NCBI RefSeq assembly: GCF_024746815.1
Contig: NZ_CP080525.1
Span: 6,566,501-6,630,500, forward strand
Direction of reading: 5' to 3'
DNA length: 64,000 bases
Source of the DNA: Mesorhizobium sp. AR07
Lineage (GTDB): Bacteria > Pseudomonadota > Alphaproteobacteria > Rhizobiales > Rhizobiaceae
The position numbers and the translations under genes were made by a program. Below are positions 1 to 8,210 of the stretch, piece after piece. The notes below the pieces were generated by a model that ran no database searches, was not told the DNA's origin, and worked only from the letters and a program-made list of their open reading frames with translations. Positions within the stretch are counted from its first letter, which is position 1, and each line of letters opens with the position of its first letter.

Positions 1-279
1 CGAGGACACGTCGCAATTCGGCTCGTCGGCATGGTTCATGTAGCGCGCGTCGTCGGCTTCGAAGACGATGTAGTTCGGGTCGCGGCGGTCGGGATAGGAA
101 TAGCGGTCGAGATAACTCTTCACCGCTCCGGTCTCGCGCTCATAGGTCTCGACCTCGATGAGCCGGTCGAACCTCGGATCCAGCTTCCAGATCAGCGTGC
201 CACGGGGAATGGGGCTCTTGGCAAAGACACCGATGCCCTGGATGGGCGATTTGTCGAGATAGACGTCGACGAGCAACAT
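1..279 (-). CDS. SET domain-containing protein (N-terminal part, cut by window edge)
   Basis: The minus strand from the ATG at 279 stays open for 93 codons and runs off the window. The product opens MLLVDVYLDKSPIQGIGVFA, which is the typical start of a SET domain (a short strand, then G-x-G-V-F-A). Later it shows YMNHADEPNCDVSS, the NHS/A-x-x-PNC motif that binds S-adenosylmethionine in SET lysine methyltransferases. Bacterial stand-alone SET proteins are short cytoplasmic proteins, and most have unknown substrates. The C-terminal part is missing only because of the window edge. A modest AAGGG ribosome-binding site precedes the ATG. It is co-directional with the oligopeptidase gene, which ends 173 bp upstream of it. 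Confidence 0.8.
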   Translation of the reverse strand, partial: MLLVDVYLDKSPIQGIGVFAKSPIPRGTLIWKLDPRFDRLIEVETYERETGAVKSYLDRYSYPDRRDPNYIVFEADDARYMNHADEPNCDVSS

Positions 280-452
280 GGCAGACCCTTGTGAGATGGG
301 TGATTGGAAGTTGTGAAAAAGCCGCGCACTGGGTAGCGCGCGACCATCGCAATTGCGAGCGGAAAATCGGCTGGCAATTGCATGTCACCCAAAAGTGCGC
401 GCCGGGTTCCGCAGCGCGAAAGCGCCGCGTGAACTCTTCAAATGCAAAGTGC
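280..452. other. intergenic gap with a repeat fragment
   Basis: This lies between the oligopeptidase B stop and the SET gene start. I see no gene in it. Around 384-400 it holds the string CCCAAAAGTGCGC, which also occurs in the palindromic repeat at 54518-54614, so it may be a decayed copy of that repeat family. The rest shows no clear signal. Confidence 0.4.
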
Positions 453-2570
453 CTACCGGCTCGCGCCAAGACCGGCCTTTCCCATCACCTTGAGCGCGAA
501 GGAATAGGTGTAGGCGATCTCCTCCAGCCGTGAAAACCGGCCGGAGGCGCCGGCATGGCCGGAATCCATGTTGATCTTGAACAGCACCGGATTGTTGCCG
601 CTCTTGCGGTCGCGCAGCCGCGCCACCCATTTGGCCGGCTCCCAATAGGTGACGCGCGGATCGGTGAGACCGGCGAGCGCCAGGATCGGCGGATAGTCGA
701 GCGCGGCGACATTGTCGTAGGGCGAATAGGCGGCGATGGTTCGGTAATCGTCGGCGGACGCGATCGGGTTACCCCATTCCGGCCATTCCGGCGGCGTCAG
801 TGGCAAGGTTGCATCGAGCATTGTGGTCAGCACATCGACGAAGGGCACCTCGGCGACGATGCCGCCGAAACGGTCCGGCGCCATGTTGGCGATGGCGCCC
901 ATCAGCATGCCGCCGGCCGATCCGCCTTGCGCGACGATGCGATCATGGGTCGTGTAGCGCTCGACGACCAGATGGTGAGCCGTGGCGATGAAATCGGTGA
1001 ACGTGTTCATCTTGTGCGCCCGCTTGCCGTCATCGTACCAGCCATAACCCTTGTCCTTGCCGCCGCGGACATGGGCAATGGCAAAGACAAAGCCGCGGTC
1101 GACCAGGGAGAACCAGTTGGTGTTGAATGCCGCCGGCACGGTGATGCCGTAGGAGCCGTAGCCGTAGAGCAGGCAAGGCGCCGACCCATCCAGCGGCGTA
1201 TCGCGATGGTGCAGAAGCGAGATCGGCACCAGTTCGCCATCGGCGGCGGGCGCCATCAGCCGCCTCGTCACATAGTGGTCCGGGTCATGGCCGGACGGCA
1301 CTTCCTGGGTCTTGAGCAGCACCCGCTCGCGGGTGCGCATGTTGTAGTCGAACACCTGGGCCGGCGTCGTCATCGACGAATAGGAAAAGCGCATGACCTC
1401 GGTGTCGTACTCATAGGAACCCGACAGGCCGAGCGAGAAAGCCTCCTCGTCGAGCGACAGGAGATGCTCCTCGCCGCTGGTGCGGTCGCGTACGACGATG
1501 CGCGGCAGGCCCTCCTTGCGTTCCAGGCGGACCATGTGGCCCTTGAAGCCGATCACCGACAGGATCAGCCGGCCGGGTTCATGCGGCACCAGTTCCTGCC
1601 AGTTGGCGCGCACCGGATCGCTGGCCGGCGCCGTCATGATCTTGAAATCCTTGGCGCCGTCGGCATTGGTCAGGATGAAGAAGATGTCGCCGCCTTCTTC
1701 CATGTCGTATTGAAGGCCAATCTCGCGTGGAAAGACCAGCTTGGGTTCGGCAAACGGCTCGCTGGCGCGCAACAGGCGGTATTCCGACGTCTCATGATCG
1801 TTGATGCCAATCATGATCCATTCGTTGGAACGGGTGCCGCCGACATCCATGAAGAAGCCGGGATCGGTTTCCTCATAGATCAGCCGGTCGCTTTCCGGGG
1901 TCTGCCCCAGTGCATGGAACAGCACCTTGCACGGTCGGTGGTTCGGATCGAGCCGGGTGTAGAAGAAGCCGTCATCGCCGGCGTTCCAGACGCCTGAACC
2001 GCCGGTGTCGGGAATCTGGTCGGCGAGCTCCTTGCCATCGGCAAGGTCGCGCACGCGAAGCGTGTAGAATTCCGAGCCCTTGTCGTCGAATGCCCACAGG
2101 AGCTTGCCATGGTCGGCCGAATGATCGACGCCGCCAAGACGGAAATAGGCCTTGCCCGCCGCCTCCGCGTCGCCGTCGAGCAGGATCTGCTCGGCGCCGC
2201 CTTCACGCGGCGTGCGGAAGTAACGCGGCTGTTCGCCGCCGAGCTTGAAGGACGAGCCATAGGCATGGGGTCCATCCTTCATCGGTACGGAAGAATCGTC
2301 TTCCTTGATACGGCCCTTCATCTCCTTGAACAGCTGCTTTTGCAGGTCGACCGTGTCGGCCATCAGCCTCGACTGGTAGGCGTTCTCGGCATCGAGCTGG
2401 GCGCGAATCCCGGCGTCGAGCAATGACGGGTCACGGAACATCTCCTGCCAGTTGTCGGCTCGCAGCCAGGCATAGTCGTCGGTTCGCGTGATGCCGTGAT
2501 GCGTGTCGGTAACCGGCCGTTTCTCGGGCGTTGGCGGGTTGACGATCGGAAATGCGGAAGTCTTGGTCAT
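453..2570 (-). CDS. ptrB: oligopeptidase B (S9 prolyl oligopeptidase family)
   Basis: This is a 705-residue cytoplasmic serine peptidase that cleaves small peptides after Arg or Lys. The N-terminal ~420 residues form the seven-bladed propeller (early motif TDDYAWLRADNW). The C-terminal alpha/beta hydrolase carries the nucleophile in GGSAGG (Ser551), the acid in TDPRVTYWEP (Asp637) and the base in SGHAGASGRF (His672). The spacings of 86 and 35 residues are those of characterised oligopeptidase B enzymes. Length is normal and the ATG start is clear. Its 5' side faces a six-copy 17-bp tandem repeat only 14 bp from the start codon, so repeat number could affect its expression (inference). No partner genes adjoin it. 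Confidence 0.93.
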   Translation of the reverse strand: MTKTSAFPIVNPPTPEKRPVTDTHHGITRTDDYAWLRADNWQEMFRDPSLLDAGIRAQLDAENAYQSRLMADTVDLQKQLFKEMKGRIKEDDSSVPMKDGPHAYGSSFKLGGEQPRYFRTPREGGAEQILLDGDAEAAGKAYFRLGGVDHSADHGKLLWAFDDKGSEFYTLRVRDLADGKELADQIPDTGGSGVWNAGDDGFFYTRLDPNHRPCKVLFHALGQTPESDRLIYEETDPGFFMDVGGTRSNEWIMIGINDHETSEYRLLRASEPFAEPKLVFPREIGLQYDMEEGGDIFFILTNADGAKDFKIMTAPASDPVRANWQELVPHEPGRLILSVIGFKGHMVRLERKEGLPRIVVRDRTSGEEHLLSLDEEAFSLGLSGSYEYDTEVMRFSYSSMTTPAQVFDYNMRTRERVLLKTQEVPSGHDPDHYVTRRLMAPAADGELVPISLLHHRDTPLDGSAPCLLYGYGSYGITVPAAFNTNWFSLVDRGFVFAIAHVRGGKDKGYGWYDDGKRAHKMNTFTDFIATAHHLVVERYTTHDRIVAQGGSAGGMLMGAIANMAPDRFGGIVAEVPFVDVLTTMLDATLPLTPPEWPEWGNPIASADDYRTIAAYSPYDNVAALDYPPILALAGLTDPRVTYWEPAKWVARLRDRKSGNNPVLFKINMDSGHAGASGRFSRLEEIAYTYSFALKVMGKAGLGASR

Positions 2571-2584
2571 TGCGTCTCGCTTTG

Positions 2585-2686
2585 CCAGTATCTTGAACGG
2601 GCCAGTATCTTGGATGGGCCAGTATCTTGGATGGGCCAGTATCTTGAATGGGGAAGTATCTTGAATGGGGAAGTATCTTGATTGTG
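2585..2686. repeat. 17-bp tandem repeat, six copies
   Basis: Six head-to-tail units at 2585, 2602, 2619, 2636, 2653 and 2670 follow the consensus CCAGTATCTTGRATGGG. The first four start CC and the last two start GA. The final unit decays to GATTGTG at its end. Units 2 and 3 are identical. The array sits between the divergent ptrB and SH3-like genes, in the promoter and leader zone of ptrB. Confidence 0.95.
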
Positions 2687-2770
2687 AATGAACACGCCGA
2701 TCAGGGCGGGTTCAAGAGCCGCGGTGTATGGGTCGTGTCGGCTCCGGGAGATGAGCCTGGAGGAGAGATG

Positions 2771-3079
2771 ATGACTATTCGGTCTCGGATTGCCGCGGTT
2801 TTCGCTGTTGCTTCGCTAACTCTGGCTTTTACCGGCCAGTCTCATGCGACCGTATTCGCGGCTTGGCAAGTGGCCAATGTGCTGTCCGGCGATGCGCTCA
2901 ATGTGCGCAAATACCCTTCGGGCACATCCCAGAAACAGGCAGCATATCCGAACGGCACCGTTCTGCGGACGACCGGACGATTCACCGGCGGGACAAACCT
3001 GCTCGACATCGCCAATCAGCCGGCGTGGAAGCAGCGACAGACGGTGCTATCGCTGGTTGATCCCGAGCCGGTCGGATGA
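2771..3079 (+). CDS. secreted SH3-like domain protein
   Basis: This is a small exported protein of about 102 residues. The N-terminal signal peptide (MTIRSRIAAVFAVASLTLAF) ends near QSHA. After it comes DALNVRKYPSG, the core strand of bacterial SH3 (SH3b) domains. That is followed by an NGTVLRTTGRFTGG strand, so a single SH3b fold fills the mature part. Such domains bind cell wall or proteins in the periplasm; the ligand is unknown. GGAGG at 2759-2763 fits the ATG at 2771 better than the ATG at 2768, which lies too close. It is divergent from ptrB and there is no obvious operon. Confidence 0.75.
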   Translation: MTIRSRIAAVFAVASLTLAFTGQSHATVFAAWQVANVLSGDALNVRKYPSGTSQKQAAYPNGTVLRTTGRFTGGTNLLDIANQPAWKQRQTVLSLVDPEPVG

Positions 3080-3484
3080 CAGGCACGTCGCCTGGTTGCT
3101 TGCGCGGGATATTCGGCAACCTGTGGTTTTGTGGACAGATGTGAACAACCAAGCTTGCCCTTTCGACAGGCAAGCAAAATCAAGCATTGAAACCCGCTTA
3201 GTGAGTTATCGCGAATGTAACGGCGAGCTGACGTTGCGTCAGCGGTTGCTGGTTGGCGAGCGGAATATCGAAAAATTATACAACGCACGAAAGATTGAAG
3301 CTGATCCGGGAATAATTGATCAACACTGTCCAATATAGGGCAACGAGCGAATTGACTTACTTGGTTCGGAGGCTCATTGGTGTGCGCGCGTCACGAATCG
3401 CGGAAGCTCTATCTGCATGAAATTCGTGCAATGCCCTGCCAGTAAAAAAGGGGCGCACACCGACGTAACTCTTGTTGGGGCCTG
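3080..3484. other. mucR upstream region, no gene seen
   Basis: This 405-bp stretch carries no convincing coding sequence. It is locally AT-rich (about 3265-3355, with AATTATACAAC and TCCAATATAGGG). That fits a promoter zone, and MucR/Ros proteins are known to bind AT-rich DNA and often repress their own genes. I could not assign an exact promoter. Confidence 0.4.
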
Positions 3485-3916
3485 ATGACCATGGATATTG
3501 TCGAAACACCTTCCAGAAACAGCGATGCGCTGATCGAATTGACCGCCGATGTGGTGGCTGCCTATGTCAGCAACAATCCCGTACCGGTCGGCGAACTGCC
3601 GAACCTCATATCCGATGTCCATGCCGCGCTCGGGCGTGTGGGCGGAACCGCCGAACTGCCGCCTGCCGACAAGCAAAAGCCGGCGGTCAACCCGAAGCGC
3701 TCGGTTCATGACGACTACATCGTTTGCCTCGAAGACGGCAAGAAGTTCAAGTCGCTGAAGCGCCATCTGATGACCCACTATGACCTGACGCCCGATCAGT
3801 ATCGCGAAAAGTGGAACCTCGACCCGGCCTATCCGATGGTTGCTCCCAATTACGCCGCTGCCCGGTCCCAGCTGGCCAAGAAGATGGGTCTCGGCCGCAA
3901 GCGCAAGGCGCGGTAA
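3485..3916 (+). CDS. mucR: MucR/Ros family zinc-finger transcriptional regulator
   Basis: This 143-residue protein spans the full family length. The C-terminal half holds the prokaryotic Cys-Asp-His-His zinc finger: Cys81 in YIVCLEDGKKFKSLKRHLMT, then HLMTHYDLTPDQYREKW. The tail GLGRKRKAR is basic, as usual. In rhizobia MucR is a global repressor or activator of exopolysaccharide, motility and symbiosis genes. The N-terminal 60 residues match the family's oligomerisation region. A second ATG at 3491 could be the start instead. An intrinsic terminator follows at 3945. It is monocistronic by spacing and convergent with sufE. Confidence 0.93.
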   Translation: MTMDIVETPSRNSDALIELTADVVAAYVSNNPVPVGELPNLISDVHAALGRVGGTAELPPADKQKPAVNPKRSVHDDYIVCLEDGKKFKSLKRHLMTHYDLTPDQYREKWNLDPAYPMVAPNYAAARSQLAKKMGLGRKRKAR

Positions 3917-3944
3917 TCGCCGCTTGCCAGGTCGCATCGACATC

Positions 3945-3970
3945 AACGGCGCCTTCGGGCGCCGTTTTGA
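3945..3970 (+). terminator. intrinsic terminator of mucR
   Basis: A 9-bp stem, AACGGCGCC and GGCGCCGTT, closes a stable TTCG tetraloop (3954-3957). It is followed by a short T-rich run (TTGATTTTG). It lies 29 bp after the mucR stop. Confidence 0.75.
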
Positions 3971-4000
3971 TTTTGCGGATGGTAAGACGCTGATCGATTG

Positions 4001-4094
4001 GAGCAATTCCAGGAAAAGTGTGAAACGGTTTTCCGTCCGGAATTGCGTCAAAACAGCGAAATAGAGCGGTTCTGCGTGAAACGATGAACCGCTG
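4001..4094. repeat. palindromic intergenic repeat (rhizobial mosaic type)
   Basis: There are two nested hairpins. The first has GAGCAATTCC paired with GGAATTGC around a GGAAAAGTG...CGGTTTTCC core. The second pairs AGCGGTTC with GAACCGCT. The arrangement resembles the GAGCATGATCC elements at 47030 and 57992. It fills the convergent gap between mucR and sufE and ends 6 bp before the sufE stop codon. Confidence 0.7.
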
Positions 4095-4099
4095 ACCTG

Positions 4100-4528
4100 T
4101 CAGGCGGTCTGCTTGAGCGCCGCCTCGGCATCGCGCTTGATGCGCTTGACCATGGAGCGAAGGCCGTTGGCGCGCTGCGGCGACAGATGTTCGTCGAGAC
4201 CGAGCTCTTTCAATGTTGCGTCCGCATCGGTCTTCTGGATCTCGCTGGCCGTCCTCCCGGAAAACAGCGCCAGCATGATCGCGACCAGCCCACGCACGAT
4301 GTGAGCGTCCGAATCGCCTGTGAAGGTGATGACCGGGTCGGCCCCAGGTCCGCGTTCGGTGGTCAGCCAGACTTGGCTGACGCAACCCGGCACCTTGTTG
4401 GCGGCGTTGCGATCGTCGTCCGGAAACGGCGGCAGCGCCTCACCGAGTTCGATGACGTAACGATAGCGGTCTTCCCATTCCTCAAGGAACGAAAAATCGT
4501 CGCGGATCGTCTGGATCGTGGTCGTCAT
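4100..4528 (-). CDS. sufE: SufE family cysteine desulfurase sulfur acceptor
   Basis: This 142-residue cytoplasmic protein has the normal SufE length. The family's sulfur-accepting cysteine lies in NKVPGCVSQVW. The N-terminal helix reads DDFSFLEEWEDRYRYVIELG, the family signature. The C-terminal helix includes LGLDEHLSPQRANGLRSMV. SufE takes persulfide sulfur from SufS and hands it to the SufBCD scaffold for Fe-S cluster assembly. No suf operon is nearby, and solitary sufE genes are usual in rhizobia. The ATG at 4528 is well placed for the domain. Confidence 0.92.
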   Translation of the reverse strand: MTTTIQTIRDDFSFLEEWEDRYRYVIELGEALPPFPDDDRNAANKVPGCVSQVWLTTERGPGADPVITFTGDSDAHIVRGLVAIMLALFSGRTASEIQKTDADATLKELGLDEHLSPQRANGLRSMVKRIKRDAEAALKQTA

Positions 4529-4627
4529 GGCTCGGATATAATCACGCGGCAGCGCCGCGTCACGGAAAAAACAAGGACACCACGGGCGTCGAGAGGGCAG
4601 ACAGCCCGCGGTGCGCCGTCGGACGGC

Positions 4628-4981
4628 TTAATTCTGAACGGGCAGGTTGACTGTCTCGGGCAAGACGATTTCCCCCGGCACGCTGCCGGTCATCGTCGAA
4701 GTATCGGGGCCTGCGGCGGATTTGTCGTCCAGCATCGCCGCCGCGATCTTGGCGGTCTCCTTGGCGCGGGCGGTGATGGTGTGCATCGCCGACTTGCCGG
4801 TTTCGCAAACCTCGGGTTTGCGTTCGCAAATGCCGGCGATGTCGCCAACCGCCTCGCGTGCCGCAAACAGGGCCTGGATCGGCCCGACGCTCTCGCGGCC
4901 CGATTCGTCGGGGCCGACAGTCAGCGGCAGCGCCAGCAGCACTAGCGAAAACCAGAAAGCCATTCTTATCAGGAAAATCAT
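4628..4981 (-). CDS. DUF5330 family small exported or membrane protein
   Basis: The product has 117 residues. An N-terminal hydrophobic helix, IFLIRMAFWFSLVLLALPL, acts as signal peptide or membrane anchor. The mature part has CERKPEVCETG, a likely disulfide pair, then a helix MHTITARAKETAKIAAAML. This pattern is the DUF5330 family of Rhizobiales, whose function is unknown. It is transcribed away from the DivJ-like kinase across a 471-bp gap. A role in the envelope is inferred only from the leader. Confidence 0.75.
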   Translation of the reverse strand: MIFLIRMAFWFSLVLLALPLTVGPDESGRESVGPIQALFAAREAVGDIAGICERKPEVCETGKSAMHTITARAKETAKIAAAMLDDKSAAGPDTSTMTGSVPGEIVLPETVNLPVQN

Positions 4982-5452
4982 TCCCTTGCCCTCGTCGTGA
5001 CCGGATCATGCATCCATATGGCATGACCTCTTTTGTAGGCAGCATGTTGGCACACAGGCGCAAAGGACGGCTTGCAGGCAAACCGAGAATTTTCCTCAAA
5101 TTTTAGGCAAATTCGAAACGAACGATTGTGCAATCGATTTGTTTCAAATCCGAGCGGGTTTTCTTAACCCTGGATAACCATCTATCTTTCTGCTTTTCCT
5201 GTATTTTTCCTGAAAACCGGGAGTCCGGGTGCCGTACGCATCCACCCGATGGGCGCCGTCGCCGGATAACCCTCCGTTTACTATGGCGGCATTTGCCCGG
5301 GCATTCGGCTGCCGGCATCCCGATATTTGCCGCAGGCCGGGGCCTTGGTCGGCGCTGCCTTATCCATTCCTTAAACGCTGGATGCGAGTTTCAAAGCCAA
5401 CCAGAACAATCTGCAAAGCAGAGCTGTCCACGACGAGTACGGGTGCGTTGAG
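4982..5452. other. divergent promoter region, no gene seen
   Basis: This is a 471-bp gap between the DUF5330 gene and the DivJ-like kinase. It holds an AT-rich stretch (5100-5215) with an imperfect inverted repeat at 5115-5145 and the string TTAACCCTGGATAACC at 5164. No ORF here looks genuine. Confidence 0.4.
5115..5145. promoter_or_regulatory. imperfect inverted repeat, possible operator
   Basis: GAAACGAACGATT and AATCGATTTGTTTC pair around a GTGC loop, with two small mismatches. It sits in the AT-rich part of the divergent gap, 134 bp from the DUF5330 start and about 310 bp before the kinase start. A regulator-binding role is inference. Confidence 0.35.
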
Positions 5453-7249
5453 TTGAGTTCGATCAAGGCCAGATACGTTGAATTGCCTGGCGCGATGGCC
5501 GCTGGTTGCGAACGCATGGTTCATCCGTCCATCCTTGGGCGGAGCGATCGCGAGCGCCAGCGTCGCTTCATCGGCGTCATGCTGGCTGCTCCCTTCTTTG
5601 CCGCCGGTGCCGCGGTCACGCTGGTCACTTCGGGCATGGGCGTCGCGGTCACCATGGCCGCCATCTTCGCGGCCTTTGGCCTGTGCTGGTTCGTTGCCTT
5701 GCTGGTGGCGGCGACCGGCAAGATGGCAGTGGCGGGTCAGGTCGCCCTGGCGATGGCGGGAGTTGCTCTCGGCAGTCTCATCGCCGCCGCCGGCGGGCTG
5801 AGTTCGCCGGTCGCCATGCTTGTCGTGGCGCTGCCGTTCGAAGCCTGGTGGATCGGCGCCTCGCGGCGTGCGGCAGTTTGGGGAGTCGTGTCGGCTGCTG
5901 TCGCCATCCTGGCTCAACCTCTGGCCGGAACCATGCTCCCGTTCGAAGGCGCGCAGATCGCCGCGTGGCACTGGCTGGTGCCGTTGGCCTGGGCGCTCAC
6001 GCTGATCCCGCGCAGCTCGGCGTTTCGCAACACGACCAGTGCGGCTGATGTCGTCGACACAGCCGACCGGCTCGAAGACATCATCGATGCGGTGGTCTTG
6101 CGCGTCGCCCGCCATGGCGAGGTTCTGGACGCTTCGGCAAAGGCGCGCACGCTTTTGAAATTGCCGCCCGAACTGCTCTCCGGAAGCGGCCTCTTCGATC
6201 GCGTCCATCTGTCGGATCGCGTCTCTTATCTCAGCGCGTTGGCCGACATGCGCGATGGCGCGCTGGCGCGCCGGCTCGAATTGCGCATCAGGCTGCCTCA
6301 GAATGGCAGTGGCCTTGCGGCGGACAACTATCGGCCGTTCTCGCTCGATCTGGTGCGGGGTGAGGAACAGGGCGACGTCTTCACGCTTGTCCTGCGCGAG
6401 AATGACGAAATTGCCCGGCTGCGCGAAAATTTCGCGGCGGCCAATGAGGCGGCCGCGTCCGCCGAGGTGGCCAAGGGACGCTTCCTGGCAGTGGTCAGCC
6501 ACGAACTGCGCACGCCGTTGAATGCCATCATCGGCTTCTCGGATATGCTGCTGCACGAGATGTTCGGCGCTTTCAAGGATCCGCGCCAGAAGGAATATGT
6601 CGGCCTGGTAAGGGATTCGGGCCAGCATCTGCTTGCCGTCGTGACCTCGATACTCGACGTGTCCAGGATCGAATCAGGCGTCTATGCGACCGAGCCGGAG
6701 CCATTCCGGTTCTCGGAAGCCGTCGACATGTGCCAGTCCATGATGCAGCTGCAGGCGCAGGCGAAGACCATCGATCTGCGGGCGCAGATCGCGCCGGACG
6801 CTGGCGACATCAATGCCGACCGGCGTGCCGTGCAGCAGATGCTCATCAACCTGGTCTCCAATGCGATCAAGTTCACACCCGATGGTGGCGATGTCGTCGT
6901 CGGCGCCAAGCGGATCGGCTCGCGCCTGCATTTCTGGGTCAGGGACACCGGCATCGGCATCGCCGAGGAGGATTTTGCCAATCTCGGCAAGCCCTTCATG
7001 CAGATTCAGAACGATTATACCCGCCGTTTCGAGGGGACGGGTCTCGGGCTCTCGCTGGTCAAGGGCCTGGTGGCGCTGCACGAAGGCACGATGTCCATCG
7101 AAAGCATGCCGGGCGAAGGCACCACGGTGACCATCAGCCTGCCGGTGAACGGGCCGAAGGGCCATCAGGCGGAAAAGGCTGGAGTGCTGACGATGCCGAT
7201 GGCCATGGCGAAAGGGGACAGAAATGGCTCGCTCCGCAAAACAGCCTAA
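5453..7249 (+). CDS. divJ: DivJ-like membrane PAS sensor histidine kinase
   Basis: The protein is 598 residues from a TTG; an ATG at 5495 gives 584 and could be the true start. Residues ~40-200 hold five to six hydrophobic helices. Then comes a PAS-like region (~205-320), a HisKA domain with the phospho-accepting His350 in VVSHELRTPLNAIIGFSDML, and a HATPase_c domain (NLVSNAIKFTPDGG, DTGIGIAEED, GTGLGLSLVKGL). A multi-helix N-terminus plus this H-box fits DivJ, which phosphorylates DivK and so controls CtrA and the cell cycle in alphaproteobacteria. It overlaps the next gene by 26 bp, so translation is probably coupled. The DivJ assignment is by architecture and context, not by search. Confidence 0.6.
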   Translation: MSSIKARYVELPGAMAAGCERMVHPSILGRSDRERQRRFIGVMLAAPFFAAGAAVTLVTSGMGVAVTMAAIFAAFGLCWFVALLVAATGKMAVAGQVALAMAGVALGSLIAAAGGLSSPVAMLVVALPFEAWWIGASRRAAVWGVVSAAVAILAQPLAGTMLPFEGAQIAAWHWLVPLAWALTLIPRSSAFRNTTSAADVVDTADRLEDIIDAVVLRVARHGEVLDASAKARTLLKLPPELLSGSGLFDRVHLSDRVSYLSALADMRDGALARRLELRIRLPQNGSGLAADNYRPFSLDLVRGEEQGDVFTLVLRENDEIARLRENFAAANEAAASAEVAKGRFLAVVSHELRTPLNAIIGFSDMLLHEMFGAFKDPRQKEYVGLVRDSGQHLLAVVTSILDVSRIESGVYATEPEPFRFSEAVDMCQSMMQLQAQAKTIDLRAQIAPDAGDINADRRAVQQMLINLVSNAIKFTPDGGDVVVGAKRIGSRLHFWVRDTGIGIAEEDFANLGKPFMQIQNDYTRRFEGTGLGLSLVKGLVALHEGTMSIESMPGEGTTVTISLPVNGPKGHQAEKAGVLTMPMAMAKGDRNGSLRKTA

Positions 7250-8036
7250 GGCGGTCAAGCGCCGCGGCAACACCTTTCAGGATGGCGCCGTCGCCGTCGG
7301 CGGCATGATCTCGCGCAATCCTGTGCTGGTGGGCGGGTCGACGGCATTCCTGGTGACGCTGTTCTACGTTTCCGCCAATGCCTTGTGGTATCAGCCTTTC
7401 CCGCATGCCGGCGCTTTCTTCGCGACCCGCAGCATGCAAGGCTTTCCGCGCACGGCATCCGACGAACCGGAGACGACGTTCAACATCGTGAGGCCATCCG
7501 GCGCGCCGGCACCGATCAAGGGCGACCCTGTGGTCGAGCAGGTGCAAGGCATACTGAAGGATCTCGATTTCTATCCTGGAACGGTCGACGGCATTTCCGG
7601 ACCCAACACGCGCAAGGCCATCCAAGCTTACCAGCAGAAGGTCGGGCTCAATGCGTCGGGCGAGATCGACGCTGTTCTTCTGGATCAACTGGGTGCGACG
7701 CCGAAAACGGCGGCCGCGATACCAAAACCGCAACCGCGCCCGGATATGCCGGCCGCCGTTCCAGTGTCCTTGCAGACGAATTCCGGGCAGACCAATTCTG
7801 GGCAGGCGAATGCCGCACAGGTGAATGCCGCGCCACAAGCACCCGATGCCCGCATCGTCAAGATCCAGGCCGGGCTCAAGGCATTCGGCAATGACGGCAT
7901 GCAACTGGACGGTGTCGTCGGCGCGCGCACCAAGGCAGCGATCAAGGAATTCCAGTCGCTGTTCGGCCTGCCGCAGACCGGCGAACCCGACGAGATCACC
8001 TACGTCAAGATGCGTGAGATCGGCCTCACCAACTGA
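7224..8036 (+). CDS. membrane-anchored peptidoglycan-binding protein
   Basis: The 270-residue product has one N-terminal membrane helix (PVLVGGSTAFLVTLFYVSANA) after a basic cytoplasmic tail. The periplasmic part has two PG_binding_1 repeats. The first starts around VEQVQGILKDLDFYPGTVDG and the second around RIVKIQAGLKAFGNDG. A Gln/Asn-rich linker (NSGQTNSGQANAAQVNAA) joins them. No catalytic domain is attached, so it probably tethers something to the wall. Translation is coupled to the DivJ-like kinase by a 26-bp overlap, which suggests a shared cell-envelope role. A strong hairpin terminator follows. Confidence 0.82.
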   Translation: MARSAKQPKAVKRRGNTFQDGAVAVGGMISRNPVLVGGSTAFLVTLFYVSANALWYQPFPHAGAFFATRSMQGFPRTASDEPETTFNIVRPSGAPAPIKGDPVVEQVQGILKDLDFYPGTVDGISGPNTRKAIQAYQQKVGLNASGEIDAVLLDQLGATPKTAAAIPKPQPRPDMPAAVPVSLQTNSGQTNSGQANAAQVNAAPQAPDARIVKIQAGLKAFGNDGMQLDGVVGARTKAAIKEFQSLFGLPQTGEPDEITYVKMREIGLTN

Positions 8037-8089
8037 CGGCCGAAACGACGGCTCGCCGCGCGGCGGAAATATCGATAGATAGCCCGCAT

Positions 8090-8195
8090 GCCTAAAGCGC
8101 GTCGCACCCGCAACGGATTCATGCGACGCGCTTTAGGCTTTGTTTTCGTGCATGTCGTTGTCCCAAAACCAGGGCCACTTTTGGGCAACATGCAT
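8090..8195. terminator. 17-bp-stem terminator plus palindromic repeat
   Basis: A perfect 17-bp stem (8090-8106 with 8122-8138, CCTAAAGCGCGTCGCA and its complement) is followed by TTTGTTTTCG, so it should stop transcription on the plus strand. A second palindrome follows at 8149-8195 (GCATGTCGTTG with CAACATGC). The whole unit recurs, inverted, at 54518-54614. It is therefore a mobile-type intergenic repeat serving as terminator. Confidence 0.75.
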
Positions 8196-8210
8196 TAGCG
8201 GAGTTCTCCC

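Noticed and set aside
555..1997. 480-codon open frame opposite ptrB
   Set aside because: It is a shadow of the high-GC ptrB gene. It has no domain pattern and many His/Arg/Gly-rich stretches. The ptrB frame has an intact catalytic triad.
2496..2681. Open frame running through the 17-bp repeats on the plus strand
   Set aside because: It overlaps ptrB on the other strand and the repeat only. The encoded peptide repeats (YLEWGSIL-type) are a by-product of tandem DNA.
5360..6628. 422-codon minus-strand open frame across the DivJ-like gene
   Set aside because: It is antisense to a kinase with all motifs. The product is rich in Arg, Gln and His with no recognisable fold.
8090..8195. CRISPR-like palindromes
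   Set aside because: There are no regularly spaced identical repeats and no cas genes. These are single hairpin units that recur far apart.
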